Assembly: GCA_001897605.1 (NCBI GenBank)
Contig: MKTL01000001.1
Span: 434,001 to 498,000 of the forward strand
From: Clostridiales bacterium 38-18
GTDB lineage: Bacteria > Bacillota > Clostridia > Peptostreptococcales > Acidaminobacteraceae
Direction: 5' to 3'
Length of the DNA stretch: 64,000 nucleotides
Numbering within the stretch: position 1 is the stretch's first letter; the number at the start of each line of letters is the position of its first letter. Of the stretch, positions 53,176 to 62,639 are shown one piece after another. The translations under genes were made by a program, and so were the position numbers. The notes beneath the pieces are model-generated. The model saw nothing but the letters and a program-made list of their open reading frames with translations, was not told the DNA's origin and searched no databases.

Positions 53176-53637
53176 GTGAAAGCTGAGTATATAAATGCTT
53201 TTATTAAAGCATCAACTGAAGTGCTGAATAATTTTGTCCCAGACAAATTTAGTGTTGGAAGACCTTCGATTAGATCGAGTCCATTTCCGACAAAAGAGAT
53301 TGTTATCATACTCGGTATAACTGGTGATATTAAAGGTCAGGCGGTTTTTAGCTTAGACATTTCTATGGCTAAAACGATCGCATCGGGAATGATGATGGGG
53401 ATGCCTGTTGAAGAAATAGATGAAATGGCAAAAAGCGCTTTATCTGAGCTAGGCAATATGATTATGGGAAACTCAGCGACATTGTTATTTAACGAAGGGA
53501 CTAAAATAGACATCACACCTCCATCTTTAGTAAAAGGTACTGCTATTGAAATTTCTACTGCAGGTATGGAAACCATCTGCGTACCTCTTGTATCTACTGC
53601 TGGAGACATCGAGTTTGATATTGGAATAAAAGGTTAA
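53176..53637 (+). CDS. CheX-like chemotaxis phosphatase
   Basis: About 153 aa from GTG 53176; GGAGG lies 7 nt before it, while the ATG at 53170 is too close to the RBS. CheX/CheC family fold: KAEYINAFIKASTEVLNNF at the start, a central GQAVFSLD segment and the phosphatase helix motif SALSELGNMIMGNSATLL with the E-x2-N signature that attacks CheY-P. No other che gene is adjacent. It may dephosphorylate CheY or another receiver. Confidence 0.88.
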   Translation: MKAEYINAFIKASTEVLNNFVPDKFSVGRPSIRSSPFPTKEIVIILGITGDIKGQAVFSLDISMAKTIASGMMMGMPVEEIDEMAKSALSELGNMIMGNSATLLFNEGTKIDITPPSLVKGTAIEISTAGMETICVPLVSTAGDIEFDIGIKG

Positions 53638-53649
53638 TGGAGATTTTAA

Positions 53650-54117
53650 ATGATTAATATTGTTTTATATCAGCCAGAGATACCACCAAACACGGGGAAT
53701 GTTGCAAGAAGCTGTGCGATAACAGGAGCGAAGCTGCATCTTATAAAACCGCTTGGATTTTCTTTGGACGATAAACATCTCAAGCGTGCTGGTCTAGATT
53801 ATTGGGATTATCTTGATCTCGAGGTCCATGAAGACGAACATGCTTTTTTTGCGAAATATGGCAAAGAAAAATTGTATTTTGCTACAACTAAAGCGACAAA
53901 ATATTATGATGAATGTCAGTTTGAACCAGATTGTTTTATAATTTTTGGGCGAGAAACATCAGGTTTACCAGCTAGAATTCACGAGGCCTATCATGAATCG
54001 AGGTTTAAGATTCCAATGCGTAAAAATGAGCATTTAAGGAGCTTAAACTTATCAAATTCAGTGGCCATCATATTATATGAAGCCTTGCGGCAGAATCAGT
54101 TTTTTGACTTAAAATGA
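53650..54117 (+). CDS. trmL: tRNA (cytidine(34)-2'-O)-methyltransferase
   Basis: SPOUT-class knot methyltransferase, 155 aa; methylates the ribose of the wobble base of tRNA-Leu. INIVLYQPEIPPNTGNVARSC start, FGRETSGLPARI (SAM knot) and IPMRKNEHLRSLNLSNSVAIILYEALRQ are diagnostic. 12 nt after the cheX-like gene and followed by a strong terminator. Confidence 0.95.
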   Translation: MINIVLYQPEIPPNTGNVARSCAITGAKLHLIKPLGFSLDDKHLKRAGLDYWDYLDLEVHEDEHAFFAKYGKEKLYFATTKATKYYDECQFEPDCFIIFGRETSGLPARIHEAYHESRFKIPMRKNEHLRSLNLSNSVAIILYEALRQNQFFDLK

Positions 54118-54126
54118 TTGATTAAT

Positions 54127-54157
54127 CACTGCACGGGGACGTGTGGTGTTTTTTTTG
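54127..54157 (+). terminator. Terminator after trmL
   Basis: CACTGCACG (54127-54135), loop GGGA, CGTGTGGTG (54140-54148) with two G-U pairs, then eight T. Confidence 0.9.
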
Positions 54158-54244
54158 CCATTTTAGACCAAATAAAACTATAAGGTCATGCTTATAGTGT
54201 AAATAATATAGAGAGAATTGAATAAGAAGATTAAGGAGAAAAAG

Positions 54245-55897
54245 ATGGGATTTTCTACTGAAGCAATTATGGCGATACTTATGCCACTACTTGGGGGTTT
54301 AGGTTTATTTCTTTATGGGATGACTGTAATGAGCGAGGGCCTTGAAAAGTCTGCAGGAAATCGTTTAGAGAAAATAATCGAAAAATTATCAGGTAATGTC
54401 TTCAAGGGAGTGCTTATGGGAGCACTTGTTACGGTTGTTATCCAGAGTTCTTCAGCGACTACAGTAATGGTGGTTGGTTTTGTAAATGCAGGCATCATGA
54501 GCTTAACGCAAGCGATTGGCGTCATCATGGGAGCTAATATTGGTACGACAATTACGGCTCAGTTGGTATCAATCGATCTTACGATGCTAGCGCCAATAGC
54601 TATTGCAATTGGTGTGGCCATCAAGCTTTTTTCTAAGAAAAACAAACAAATTATTATCGGCGAAATCATACTCGGATTTGGTATATTATTCTTAGGGATG
54701 GAGTTAATGAAGGATGCATTAAAGCCGCTTCGTGAATATCAGGGCTTTGTGGTTATGATTAAATCAATAGGTGCAGGTACACTTATTGGCTCCATTAAAG
54801 GCTTTTTAATTGGTTTGTTAGTAACTGCAGTTGTTCAAAGTTCTTCTGCGACGACGGGTATAATGGTTGCATTAGCTGCAACTGGCGCACTACCTATAGA
54901 AGCAGCATTCCCGATGCTATTAGGTACTAACGTCGGTACTTGTGTGACAGCGTTATTATCTTCTATAAGTGCAAATCGAACAGCAAAAAGAGCAGCGGTT
55001 ATGCATCTTATGTTTAATGTTCTTGGTACAGTTATCTTTTTCGCAGCATTTTCAGGATTGACAATTAAGATTGTTACCAGTATGAGTAGTGATCCAGCAA
55101 GACAGCTTGCAAATGCACATACGTTTTTCAACGTCGTAAATACTTTAATCCTACTACCATTTGCTGGACTTATTGTAAAGAGTGTTAATGTGCTTATTCC
55201 AGTTACACCTGAGGAGAAAGAAGCGACAACTTATGGTGTTAAATACCTTGATGAGCGGATCTTGGAAACACCAACCATCGCATTGGGTCAAGTTGTGAAA
55301 GAGGTGCTTCATATGGGAAATCTAGCTAAAATTTCTCTTGAAAGCGCAATATACGCACTTAAAAATAATGATCAAAAGAGTATTGATAAGACTTTTAAAA
55401 TTGAAAAGACCATCAATACATTAGAGCGAGAAATTAGTGAATACCTGATTAAGCTTTCAAACACATCGATAGACAATGACGATAGAAAAGTTATCGATGG
55501 CTTGTTTAGTACCATCAATGATATAGAGCGCGTTGGTGATCATGCGGATAACATCGCTGAGCTGGCACTATATAAAATTGATAATACGGTACATTTTTCA
55601 GATAAAGCAGTTGTGGAATTAGATGAAATGACACAGAAGGTTATTGAGGCCTATGAGCTTTCTCTTGAAGCGATGAAAGAAGAAAATCGTTATAAGGCTC
55701 AAAAGGTAGTGGAAATTGAAGGGGTTGTCGATGAAATGGAGAAAACCCTTAGAAAGAAACATATTTCGCGTCTTAATGAAGGTAGATGTGAAACCAGCTC
55801 TGGTATTATTTTCTTAGATATGTTGAGTAATCTAGAAAGAATCTCAGATCACTCTTCAAATATTGCATTAGCTGTTTTAGATATATCTGAACACTAG
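54245..55897 (+). CDS. Na/Pi cotransporter with C-terminal PhoU domain
   Basis: About 550 aa from ATG 54245 (AAGGAG upstream; the TTG at 54218 precedes the RBS). Two Na_Pi_cotrans repeats, each with the QSSSATT motif (VTVVIQSSSATTVMV; VTAVVQSSSATTGIM), in an eight-or-so helix membrane part to about residue 325. A PhoU-like helical domain follows (about 350-550, with DIERVGDHADNIAE and LERISDHSSNIA). Sodium-driven phosphate transport, direction not certain. Gives the cell a low-affinity route besides Pst. No Pho-box seen upstream. Confidence 0.92.
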   Translation: MGFSTEAIMAILMPLLGGLGLFLYGMTVMSEGLEKSAGNRLEKIIEKLSGNVFKGVLMGALVTVVIQSSSATTVMVVGFVNAGIMSLTQAIGVIMGANIGTTITAQLVSIDLTMLAPIAIAIGVAIKLFSKKNKQIIIGEIILGFGILFLGMELMKDALKPLREYQGFVVMIKSIGAGTLIGSIKGFLIGLLVTAVVQSSSATTGIMVALAATGALPIEAAFPMLLGTNVGTCVTALLSSISANRTAKRAAVMHLMFNVLGTVIFFAAFSGLTIKIVTSMSSDPARQLANAHTFFNVVNTLILLPFAGLIVKSVNVLIPVTPEEKEATTYGVKYLDERILETPTIALGQVVKEVLHMGNLAKISLESAIYALKNNDQKSIDKTFKIEKTINTLEREISEYLIKLSNTSIDNDDRKVIDGLFSTINDIERVGDHADNIAELALYKIDNTVHFSDKAVVELDEMTQKVIEAYELSLEAMKEENRYKAQKVVEIEGVVDEMEKTLRKKHISRLNEGRCETSSGIIFLDMLSNLERISDHSSNIALAVLDISEH

Positions 55898-55907
55898 GAG
55901 GCAAAAA

Positions 55908-56852
55908 ATGGATAAAATTTATGATGTGATTATTATTGGCTCAGGGCCAGCTGGCTTATCAGCAGGGCTTTATGCTGCGAGAGCCAAAATGACGACCCTA
56001 ATCTTAGAAAAAGATAAAACAGGTGGTCAGATTTCAGGCACTGAGGAAGTTGCAAATTACCCTGGATCAATTCGTGAAGCAACGGGGCCATTGCTGGTAG
56101 CAAGAATGGTAGAGCAGGTAGAAGCCTTTGGCGCCGAGAGGGCGAGGGCAGATGTCACTGCAGTTGAGCTCGAAGGAAAGCTTAAAAAGATCGTAACCTC
56201 AAAAGGAGATTTTTTAGCAAAATCAGTGATTTTAGCGCTAGGTGCAAAGCCTAGATTGTTAGGCGTACCAAACGAAAAGCTTTTAACAGGTAAGGGGGTA
56301 TCCTACTGTGCAACATGTGATGCAGAGTTCTTTACTGATTTAGAAGTGGTCGTGTTTGGTGGTGGTGATACCGCATTAGAAGAAGCTATGTTCATTGCAA
56401 AATTTGCTAAAAAGGTTATTGTTGTTCACAGAAGAGATACTTTTAGAGCTGCAAAATCCATTATTGAAAAAGCGATGGCGCATCCAAAGCTAGAATTCAT
56501 CTATGACTCTGTCGCGACACAGATCATAGGCGACGGCATGGTTCAAGGTGTAGAAATTAAGAATATAAAAACAGATGAAGTGAAGCAAATTATGGCAGAC
56601 CCTAATGATGGACTGTTAGGCGTGTTTGTCTTTGTTGGTTATTTGCCTGAAACTGAGCTTGTAAAAGAAGTAGTGACGGTTGATACTGCAGGATATATCA
56701 TTACAGATGAAAATATGAAAACTAAAATTCCCGGTGTATTTGCTGCCGGGGATGTTCGTGCAAAATCTTTAAGACAAGTCGTTACTGCTGCTGCTGATGG
56801 TGCAATTGCAGCCGTTCAGGCCGAAAAATACGTAGACGCTTTGGAGGAATAA
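55908..56852 (+). CDS. trxB: Thioredoxin reductase
   Basis: FAD/NADPH flavoprotein, 314 aa. FAD site IIGSGPAGLSAGLYAARA, redox pair C134-A-T-C137 (SYCATCDAEFF), pyridine-nucleotide site VVFGGGDTALEEAMFIAKFA, FAD second motif GVFAAGDVRAKSLRQVVTAAADGAIAA. Two nt before the thioredoxin gene, forming a complete thioredoxin system. The residues after VVFGGG and HRRDTFRA agree with the standard NADPH type. Confidence 0.96.
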   Translation: MDKIYDVIIIGSGPAGLSAGLYAARAKMTTLILEKDKTGGQISGTEEVANYPGSIREATGPLLVARMVEQVEAFGAERARADVTAVELEGKLKKIVTSKGDFLAKSVILALGAKPRLLGVPNEKLLTGKGVSYCATCDAEFFTDLEVVVFGGGDTALEEAMFIAKFAKKVIVVHRRDTFRAAKSIIEKAMAHPKLEFIYDSVATQIIGDGMVQGVEIKNIKTDEVKQIMADPNDGLLGVFVFVGYLPETELVKEVVTVDTAGYIITDENMKTKIPGVFAAGDVRAKSLRQVVTAAADGAIAAVQAEKYVDALEE

Positions 56853-56854
56853 AT

Positions 56855-57172
56855 ATGTTAGTTTTAGACAAAGAGAACTTTGAATCAGAAGTACTTAACG
56901 CTGAAGGTTTTGTAATCGTCGATTTCTGGGGTGAAGGCTGTGAGCCTTGTAAAGCTCTTATGCCGGATTTTGAGGCTCTTGAAACTGAATATAATGGAAC
57001 CGTGACTTTTGGAAAATTGAATACGACACAGGAAAGAAGATTGGCGATAAGCCAACGTGTACTTGGCTTACCTACAATTGTACTTTATAAAGGCGGTCAA
57101 AGAATGGGTGAGTGCACGCGAGATACCGCATCTGTTGATGGAATAAAGGCTTTGCTTGCTGCTCATTTATAA
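56855..57172 (+). CDS. Thioredoxin with GCEPC active site
   Basis: 105 aa thioredoxin. Active site C29-E-P-C32 preceded by Gly (FWGEGCEPCKALM), in place of the usual WCGPC, and cis-Pro in LGLPTIVLYKGG. A Gly-Cys-x-Pro-Cys site is the mark of thioredoxins that feed electrons to glycine, sarcosine and betaine reductases (known from Eubacterium acidaminophilum, GCVPC). Co-transcribed with trxB, 2-nt gap. No grd genes follow in this window, so the link to Stickland metabolism is inference. Confidence 0.9.
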   Translation: MLVLDKENFESEVLNAEGFVIVDFWGEGCEPCKALMPDFEALETEYNGTVTFGKLNTTQERRLAISQRVLGLPTIVLYKGGQRMGECTRDTASVDGIKALLAAHL

Positions 57173-57528
57173 ATAGTAAAAATTTTAGATATAGTCAACA
57201 AATTGCAGTAAACATGTTTGAATTTTCAAACGAGAAGGTGAGATTGTTTGTATAATTATCACATATATCGAGTGAAAGGTGAACTTTCTAAAAGTAATTT
57301 TGTGTGAGATTTTCATATAGATATTTATTGGTTTTTACATTCGAAAATTCTAATAATTCTGATTGAAGTATTTCTACAAAAGCTAGTAAGACTTGATGTT
57401 GTAGATAGCTCAAAAAAACTATATATTTCAACTATCGCCATATTAAATGTTGTTGTAATTTGAAGTGGATAACGATATAATTATTTCGAAGACGCAAGTC
57501 GAATGAATTTATTAGTGGAGGTTTTACA
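57173..57528 (+). promoter_or_regulatory. Long regulatory region of the BMP transporter gene
   Basis: 356 bp with no gene. It holds a palindrome GTTTGAATTTTCAAAC (57216-57231), a TATAAT (57251-57256), an inverted repeat GAAAG-gtgaa-CTTTC (57274-57288) and, nearer the gene, promoter TTGTAA (57453-57458), 17 bp, TATAAT (57476-57481). No purine riboswitch core was recognised. Confidence 0.55.
57453..57481 (+). promoter_or_regulatory. Promoter of the BMP lipoprotein gene
   Basis: TTGTAA, 17-bp spacer, TATAAT; predicted start about 57488, 41 bp before the start codon, with GGAGG in between. Confidence 0.75.
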
Positions 57529-58665
57529 ATGAAAAAAGTATTGTTGATTGCTCTATCGCTTATTTTAGTATTAAGCATGGTAGGCTGTGGTCAAAAATCA
57601 GACGACGGTACTTATGAGATCGCGTTGATTACTGACAAAGGTAATATCGATGACAAATCATTTAACCAAGGTGCTTGGGAAGGTGTTAAGGCTTATGCTG
57701 AAGAACACAAAATTTCTCACACTTATATCAAACCAGAAGAAGCATCAGATGCTGGCTATTTAGCTGCAATTGATTTAGCTGTAACTGGCGGCGCTAAAAT
57801 TGTCGTAACTCCTGGTTTCTTATTTGAGGTTCCAATTTATGAAGCTCAAACTAAATACCCAGATGTAAAATTCATCCTTCTTGATGGCGCACCACATACT
57901 GCTGATTACTCAACATTTGAAACTAAAGAAAACGTTGCTTCTGTAATGTATTCTGAAGAACAATCAGGTTACCTTGCTGGTTATGCAGCTGTTAAAGATG
58001 GTTTAACTGATTTAGGTTTCATGGGTGGTATGGCTGTTCCTGCAGTTCAAGCTTTCGGTTACGGTTACCTTCAAGGTGCTGAAGCTGCAGCTGCTGAACT
58101 TGGTTTAGCTGATGGCGCTATAAAAGTAACTTACCACTATACTGGTAACTTTGAAGAAAACGATACAAACAAAGCAACTGCAAGAACTATGTACCAAGAA
58201 GGCGTACAAGTAATCTTTGCTTGCGGTGGTTCAGTTGGTAAATCAGTTATGTCTGCTGCTAGCGAAGCTGGCGCAAAAGTTATCGGCGTTGACGTTGACC
58301 AAAGATATGATTCTGAAACCGTTATCACTTCAGCTACAAAAGGTCTTTCTGCTTCTGTAGTTCAAGTACTTGATGCAATCTATAACGATGGTTGGGCAAC
58401 ATATTCTGGAAAAACAACTTACTTCAATGCAGCTAATAACGGCGTTGGTCTTCCAACAGCAGTTATCGGCGATGCTAATGGTAATGCGTTTGACAGATTC
58501 TCTACATTTGATAAAGCAGCTTACGATGCAGTGTTTGCTAAATTAGCTGATGGTTCAGTTGCACCTATCAGAACAATTACAGTTGCTGATGCAAGTGGTG
58601 TTGCTACTGCTGATGAATTAACATCTGCTTTAAACCTTGTTAAGGTTGCTGTAACTACTAGATAA
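57529..58665 (+). CDS. BMP-family nucleoside-binding lipoprotein
   Basis: 378 aa substrate-binding lipoprotein of the PnrA/Bmp family (PF02608). Signal peptide with lipobox MVGC, lipidated Cys20. Hallmarks: ALITDKGNIDDKSFNQGAWEGVKAYAE, SEEQSGYLAGYAA, GFMGGMAVPAVQAFGYGYLQGA and GVDVDQRYDSETVITSATK, which frame the nucleoside pocket. With the ATPase and two permeases downstream it forms a purine/pyrimidine nucleoside ABC importer. Codon use resembles mglB, as for an abundant protein. A terminator after it should raise its share over the transporter genes. Confidence 0.93.
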   Translation: MKKVLLIALSLILVLSMVGCGQKSDDGTYEIALITDKGNIDDKSFNQGAWEGVKAYAEEHKISHTYIKPEEASDAGYLAAIDLAVTGGAKIVVTPGFLFEVPIYEAQTKYPDVKFILLDGAPHTADYSTFETKENVASVMYSEEQSGYLAGYAAVKDGLTDLGFMGGMAVPAVQAFGYGYLQGAEAAAAELGLADGAIKVTYHYTGNFEENDTNKATARTMYQEGVQVIFACGGSVGKSVMSAASEAGAKVIGVDVDQRYDSETVITSATKGLSASVVQVLDAIYNDGWATYSGKTTYFNAANNGVGLPTAVIGDANGNAFDRFSTFDKAAYDAVFAKLADGSVAPIRTITVADASGVATADELTSALNLVKVAVTTR

Positions 58666-58725
58666 TAAGAACGATTTAGTACACGACATAATGCGATAGC
58701 CTTATGCTTGTATGTGATTCTTGAT

Positions 58726-58758
58726 GGGGGAGGCTTTAGGTTTCCCCCTGTTTTTTTT
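58726..58758 (+). terminator. Terminator between BMP gene and its ATPase gene
   Basis: GGGGGAG (58726-58732) with TTCCCCC (58742-58748), one G-U pair, then eight T. Rest of the 248-bp gap shows no gene; partial readthrough is expected. Confidence 0.85.
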
Positions 58759-58913
58759 ATAAAGTTTTATTTTTCAGAAAAAGTAATAAGAAAATCATAT
58801 GGTTTACCAAATAATTATTGTAAAATTTCAACATATACAAATGAAGCAGCATTGTATATTATTAACAATGTAGCGTCTGTTGTGAGAATTCTATTAGAAA
58901 AGAAGAGGTCAAA

Positions 58914-60461
58914 GTGGAAAATTATATTGTTGAAATGCTAAATATAACGAAAGAATTCCCAGGTATTATTGCAAACGACAATATTACCTTAAATCTTAAA
59001 AAAGGGGAAGTGCACGCTCTTTTAGGTGAAAATGGTGCTGGAAAATCAACACTTATGAGCGTTCTCTTTGGTTTATATCAGGCTGAGAAGGGCGAGATTC
59101 GCAAAAATGGTGAAGTTGTCAAAATTAATAATCCAAATGATGCGAACGCACTTGGGATCGGTATGGTGCATCAGCACTTTAAATTGGTTGAGATCTTCAC
59201 TGTGCTAGAAAATATCATTCTCGGGGTAGAACCAAACAAAATGGGCTTCATTGAAAAAAAGGAAGCTAAGAAAAAGGTGATAGAACTCAGTGAAAAATAT
59301 GGGCTAGCAATTAACCCAGATGCACTGATTGAAAATATTTCTGTTGGTATGCAACAAAGAGTTGAGATTTTAAAAATGCTATACAGAGAAAATGAAATAC
59401 TCATATTTGACGAACCTACTGCTGTCTTAACACCACAAGAGATTAAAGAATTACTTAAAATCATGCGTGGCTTTGCAGAAGAAGGAAAATCTATTTTGTT
59501 TATTACTCACAAGCTAAACGAAATAATGGAAGTCGCAGACCGCTGTACGGTTTTAAGAAAAGGTAAATACATTGGAACCGTTGATGTTAAAACGACAACA
59601 AAGGAAGAATTATCAAGAATGATGGTTGGTAGAGATATCAGCTTTAGTGTAGATAAGGAAATTTCCAAACCAGGTGAGGTTGTACTTTCGGTGAATAATA
59701 TCACCGTTGCATCCAAGCTTCATAAAAATAATGCTGTTAAAGGGGTTACATTTGACGTTCGCGCCGGTGAAATTGTATGTCTAGCTGGTATCGAGGGAAA
59801 TGGTCAAACAGAGTTCGTCGCTGCGTTAACAGGTCTTGAAAAAATGACTGAGGGTAGCATCCGACTTTGTGGAAAAGACATAACAAAGTCGTCTATTAGA
59901 GAGCGCTCTATTTCTGGCATGAGCCATATACCGGAAGACAGACACAAGCATGGTTTGGTGCTTGAGTATTCCTTGGAAGAAAATATGGTTTTACAAAGAT
60001 ATTGGGAATCAAAATTCCAAAACAAAGGATTTATTAAGTTTGATGCGGTTAGAGAATATTCTGAAGGCTTAATAAAACAATTTGATGTAAGAAGTGGACA
60101 AGGACCGATTACAGTTGTAAGAAGTATGTCTGGTGGTAATCAGCAAAAAGCGATAATTGCTAGAGAGATTGATAAAAAGCACGAGTTGTTAGTTGCAGTT
60201 CAGCCGACGAGAGGACTAGATGTCGGTGCAATTGAATACATCCATAAGCAACTGGTTGCAACTCGTGATGCAGGCAAAGGTGTTCTTTTGGTGTCTTTAG
60301 AGCTTGAAGAAGTAATGAACGTCAGCGACAGAATACTTGTTATGTACGAGGGTGAGATCGTTGGTGAACTTGATCCTAAGACGACTACGGTTCAAGAACT
60401 AGGCTTGTATATGTCAGGTGCAAAACGCAACACTGTAAAGGAGACTAACCATGCAGGATAA
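58914..60461 (+). CDS. Nucleoside ABC transporter ATP-binding protein
   Basis: 515 aa with two ABC domains of the NupA/YufO type. First domain: Walker [11 protein letters not shown]-loop MVHQHFKLVEIFTVLENIILG, degenerate signature ISVGMQQRVEIL and Walker B ILIFDEPTAVL. Second: degenerate Walker A GIEGNGQTE and signature SGGNQQKAIIAREI with VQPTRGLDVGAI. GTG start 58914 with AGAGGTC upstream. Its end overlaps the first permease by 11 nt. The MVHQHFKL motif is typical of the nucleoside rather than the sugar branch. Confidence 0.94.
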   Translation: MENYIVEMLNITKEFPGIIANDNITLNLKKGEVHALLGENGAGKSTLMSVLFGLYQAEKGEIRKNGEVVKINNPNDANALGIGMVHQHFKLVEIFTVLENIILGVEPNKMGFIEKKEAKKKVIELSEKYGLAINPDALIENISVGMQQRVEILKMLYRENEILIFDEPTAVLTPQEIKELLKIMRGFAEEGKSILFITHKLNEIMEVADRCTVLRKGKYIGTVDVKTTTKEELSRMMVGRDISFSVDKEISKPGEVVLSVNNITVASKLHKNNAVKGVTFDVRAGEIVCLAGIEGNGQTEFVAALTGLEKMTEGSIRLCGKDITKSSIRERSISGMSHIPEDRHKHGLVLEYSLEENMVLQRYWESKFQNKGFIKFDAVREYSEGLIKQFDVRSGQGPITVVRSMSGGNQQKAIIAREIDKKHELLVAVQPTRGLDVGAIEYIHKQLVATRDAGKGVLLVSLELEEVMNVSDRILVMYEGEIVGELDPKTTTVQELGLYMSGAKRNTVKETNHAG

Positions 60462-61620
60462 TAAAAAATCTTCACAAAAAAGTGGATTTGATTTTAGATC
60501 AATTACTAAAACCAAAGGTTTTTCTGCCTTTACAGCAGCGCTTTTAGCAATCGCTCTTGGCCTTATATTTGGTTTGATCGTAATGACACTTGCAAATCCA
60601 TCAAAAGCAATGGCTGGCTTTAGATATGTTTTAGTTGGCGGATTTAGTCGATTTGGCGACGTTCTCTATTTTGCTACTCCAATTTTAATGACAGGCTTAG
60701 CGGTTGGCTTTGCTTTTAAAATGGGTCTATTTAACATTGGTGCATCTGGACAATACACTATGGGTATGTTCTTTGCTCTATATGTTGGCTTCATGGTAGA
60801 ATTGCCAGCCGGCTTACACTGGATCGTTGCTATATTAGCCGGAATGATAGGCGGTATGATTTGGGGCTTTATTCCAGGTATATTTAAAGCCTTATTAAAT
60901 GTAAATGAAGTCATCACTTCAATTATGTTCAACTATATTGGGATGTATTTAGTCGACATGTGGGTTCAAGGTAATGCGACGATGTACATCGCGAGTAAGT
61001 CTAGAACCAATTATTTGCCTTCAACCGTTCAAATTCCATCACTCGGTGTACAAGGGTCAAACGTAAATCTCGGAATTATTTTTGCGATTTTAATAGCAGT
61101 TACATTGTTCATCGTACTTCAAAAAACAACGTTTGGTTATGAGCTTAAGGCGACAGGCTATAATAAGTACGCTGCGGATTATGCAGGAATGAAGGGTAAG
61201 AGAAACGTCGTAGTAACGATGATTATTGCAGGTGGACTTGCAGGGCTTGGTGGTGCATTTGCTATACTAGCACCTTCAGCGATAGCTGGAAGTAGTATGA
61301 CCTATGAGCCAATCAACATCATTGCAGCAAACGGCTTTAATGGTATTGCCGTTGCCCTACTTGGAAGCTCAAATCCTATAGGAATTATTTTTTCAGCAAT
61401 CTTCATCTCTCATATTCAACGAGGTGGATCGCTTGCTAACCTTGTAGGCTTTAAACCTGAAATCATAGATGTTGTTATAGCAGTAATAATTTATTTTTCA
61501 GCGTTTGCAATGATTATGAACTCAGCATTGGCTAAGTTTGTTAAGTCTAAATTTGGTAAAAAAGTTGAAATGGCGAATGCAAATGCGGAACCGACAACTA
61601 CAAATAAGGAGGCAAAATAA
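60451..61620 (+). CDS. Nucleoside ABC transporter permease (NupB/YufP-like)
   Basis: 389 aa, BPD_transp_2 permease with about ten membrane helices. TPILMTGLAVGFAFKMGLFNIGASGQYTMG and LNVNEVITSIMFNYIGMYL are YufP-type; the coupling loop is TFGYELKATGYNKYAADYAGM. The C-terminal 25 residues are polar and Asn/Ala/Thr/Lys-rich. Overlaps the ATPase gene by 11 nt and the next permease by one base. Confidence 0.93.
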   Translation: MQDNKKSSQKSGFDFRSITKTKGFSAFTAALLAIALGLIFGLIVMTLANPSKAMAGFRYVLVGGFSRFGDVLYFATPILMTGLAVGFAFKMGLFNIGASGQYTMGMFFALYVGFMVELPAGLHWIVAILAGMIGGMIWGFIPGIFKALLNVNEVITSIMFNYIGMYLVDMWVQGNATMYIASKSRTNYLPSTVQIPSLGVQGSNVNLGIIFAILIAVTLFIVLQKTTFGYELKATGYNKYAADYAGMKGKRNVVVTMIIAGGLAGLGGAFAILAPSAIAGSSMTYEPINIIAANGFNGIAVALLGSSNPIGIIFSAIFISHIQRGGSLANLVGFKPEIIDVVIAVIIYFSAFAMIMNSALAKFVKSKFGKKVEMANANAEPTTTNKEAK

Positions 61621-62585
61621 TGGATACAATTTATTATTTAATTCAAAATATGCTTCCGGTTGCCATCCCGTTGTTATTAGTAGCTTTGGGTGGTATGTTC
61701 AGTGAAAGAAGTGGTGTTATCAACATAGCACTTGAAGGGATTATGCTGTTTGGTGCTTTCTTTGGCGCGTTATTTGTGTTTAATGTTCAAAAGACTGGTA
61801 TTAATCCACAGGTTATATTGCTTCTGGGTATGCTGGTAGCTGGTGCAGCAGGCTTAGTTTATTCATTGTTGTTATCCTTTGCAGCAGTTACAATGAAGGC
61901 TGACCAAACGATTACGGGTACTTCATTAAACATGATGATTCCAGCAGCAATCCTATTGTTTTCGAAGATGTTCTTCAACAGTGATGGTATAACGACAAAT
62001 ATGGCCTTCTATATTAGAAAAATGCCAGTTTTAGGTGATATTCCCGTGTTGGGGCAAATGTTCTTCCAAAAAACCTATCTCACTGTTTTAATTGGTTTTA
62101 TTCTTCTTGCAATTGCGGTTATCGTGTTTTATAAAACCAAGTTTGGTTTAAGACTTAGAGCATGTGGGGAACATCCACAGGCAGCGGATTCTGTAGGGAT
62201 TAACGTCTATGTAATGCGTTATGCGGGTGTCAGTCTTTCTGGTATCCTTGGTGGTATTGGTGGTTTCTTCTACTCAGTTGGAATATTGGATGGTAATATC
62301 AGTGGACATACAGGAGTAGCAGGTTTTGGTTTCTTGGCATTGGCAGTTATGATCTTTGGTCAGTGGAAACCAATTCGAATTTTATTTGCCGCATTGTTCT
62401 TTGCATTCTTGAGAACATTAGCTTATTCAATTGCATTGATTCCTTTTTTAAATGATTTAGGGATCAATCAAACCTACTATAAAATGTTACCTTATGTTGC
62501 GACAATGGTAGTTCTTGCGTTCACCTCTAAAAAATCAAGAGCACCGAAAGCAGAAGGTATCCCATACGACAAAGCTAAGAGATAG
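61620..62585 (+). CDS. Nucleoside ABC transporter permease (NupC/YufQ-like)
   Basis: 321 aa, second permease of the importer with about eight to nine helices. ALGGMFSERSGVINIALEGIMLFGAFFGA is the YufQ start signature and FGLRLRACGEHPQAADSVGINVYVMRYAGV the coupling loop. Start ATG shares its A with the stop of the first permease; GGAGG just upstream. Last gene of the operon, ending at a strong terminator. Confidence 0.93.
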   Translation: MDTIYYLIQNMLPVAIPLLLVALGGMFSERSGVINIALEGIMLFGAFFGALFVFNVQKTGINPQVILLLGMLVAGAAGLVYSLLLSFAAVTMKADQTITGTSLNMMIPAAILLFSKMFFNSDGITTNMAFYIRKMPVLGDIPVLGQMFFQKTYLTVLIGFILLAIAVIVFYKTKFGLRLRACGEHPQAADSVGINVYVMRYAGVSLSGILGGIGGFFYSVGILDGNISGHTGVAGFGFLALAVMIFGQWKPIRILFAALFFAFLRTLAYSIALIPFLNDLGINQTYYKMLPYVATMVVLAFTSKKSRAPKAEGIPYDKAKR

Positions 62586-62639
62586 ACAGTCGTAGCTGTA
62601 AAGAAATAAGTGTGAAAGTACAACCATTATAAGTTAAAT

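Noticed and set aside
58708-58941. 77-residue frame between the BMP gene and its ATPase gene
   Set aside because: Runs through a terminator hairpin and into the ATPase start; no family likeness.
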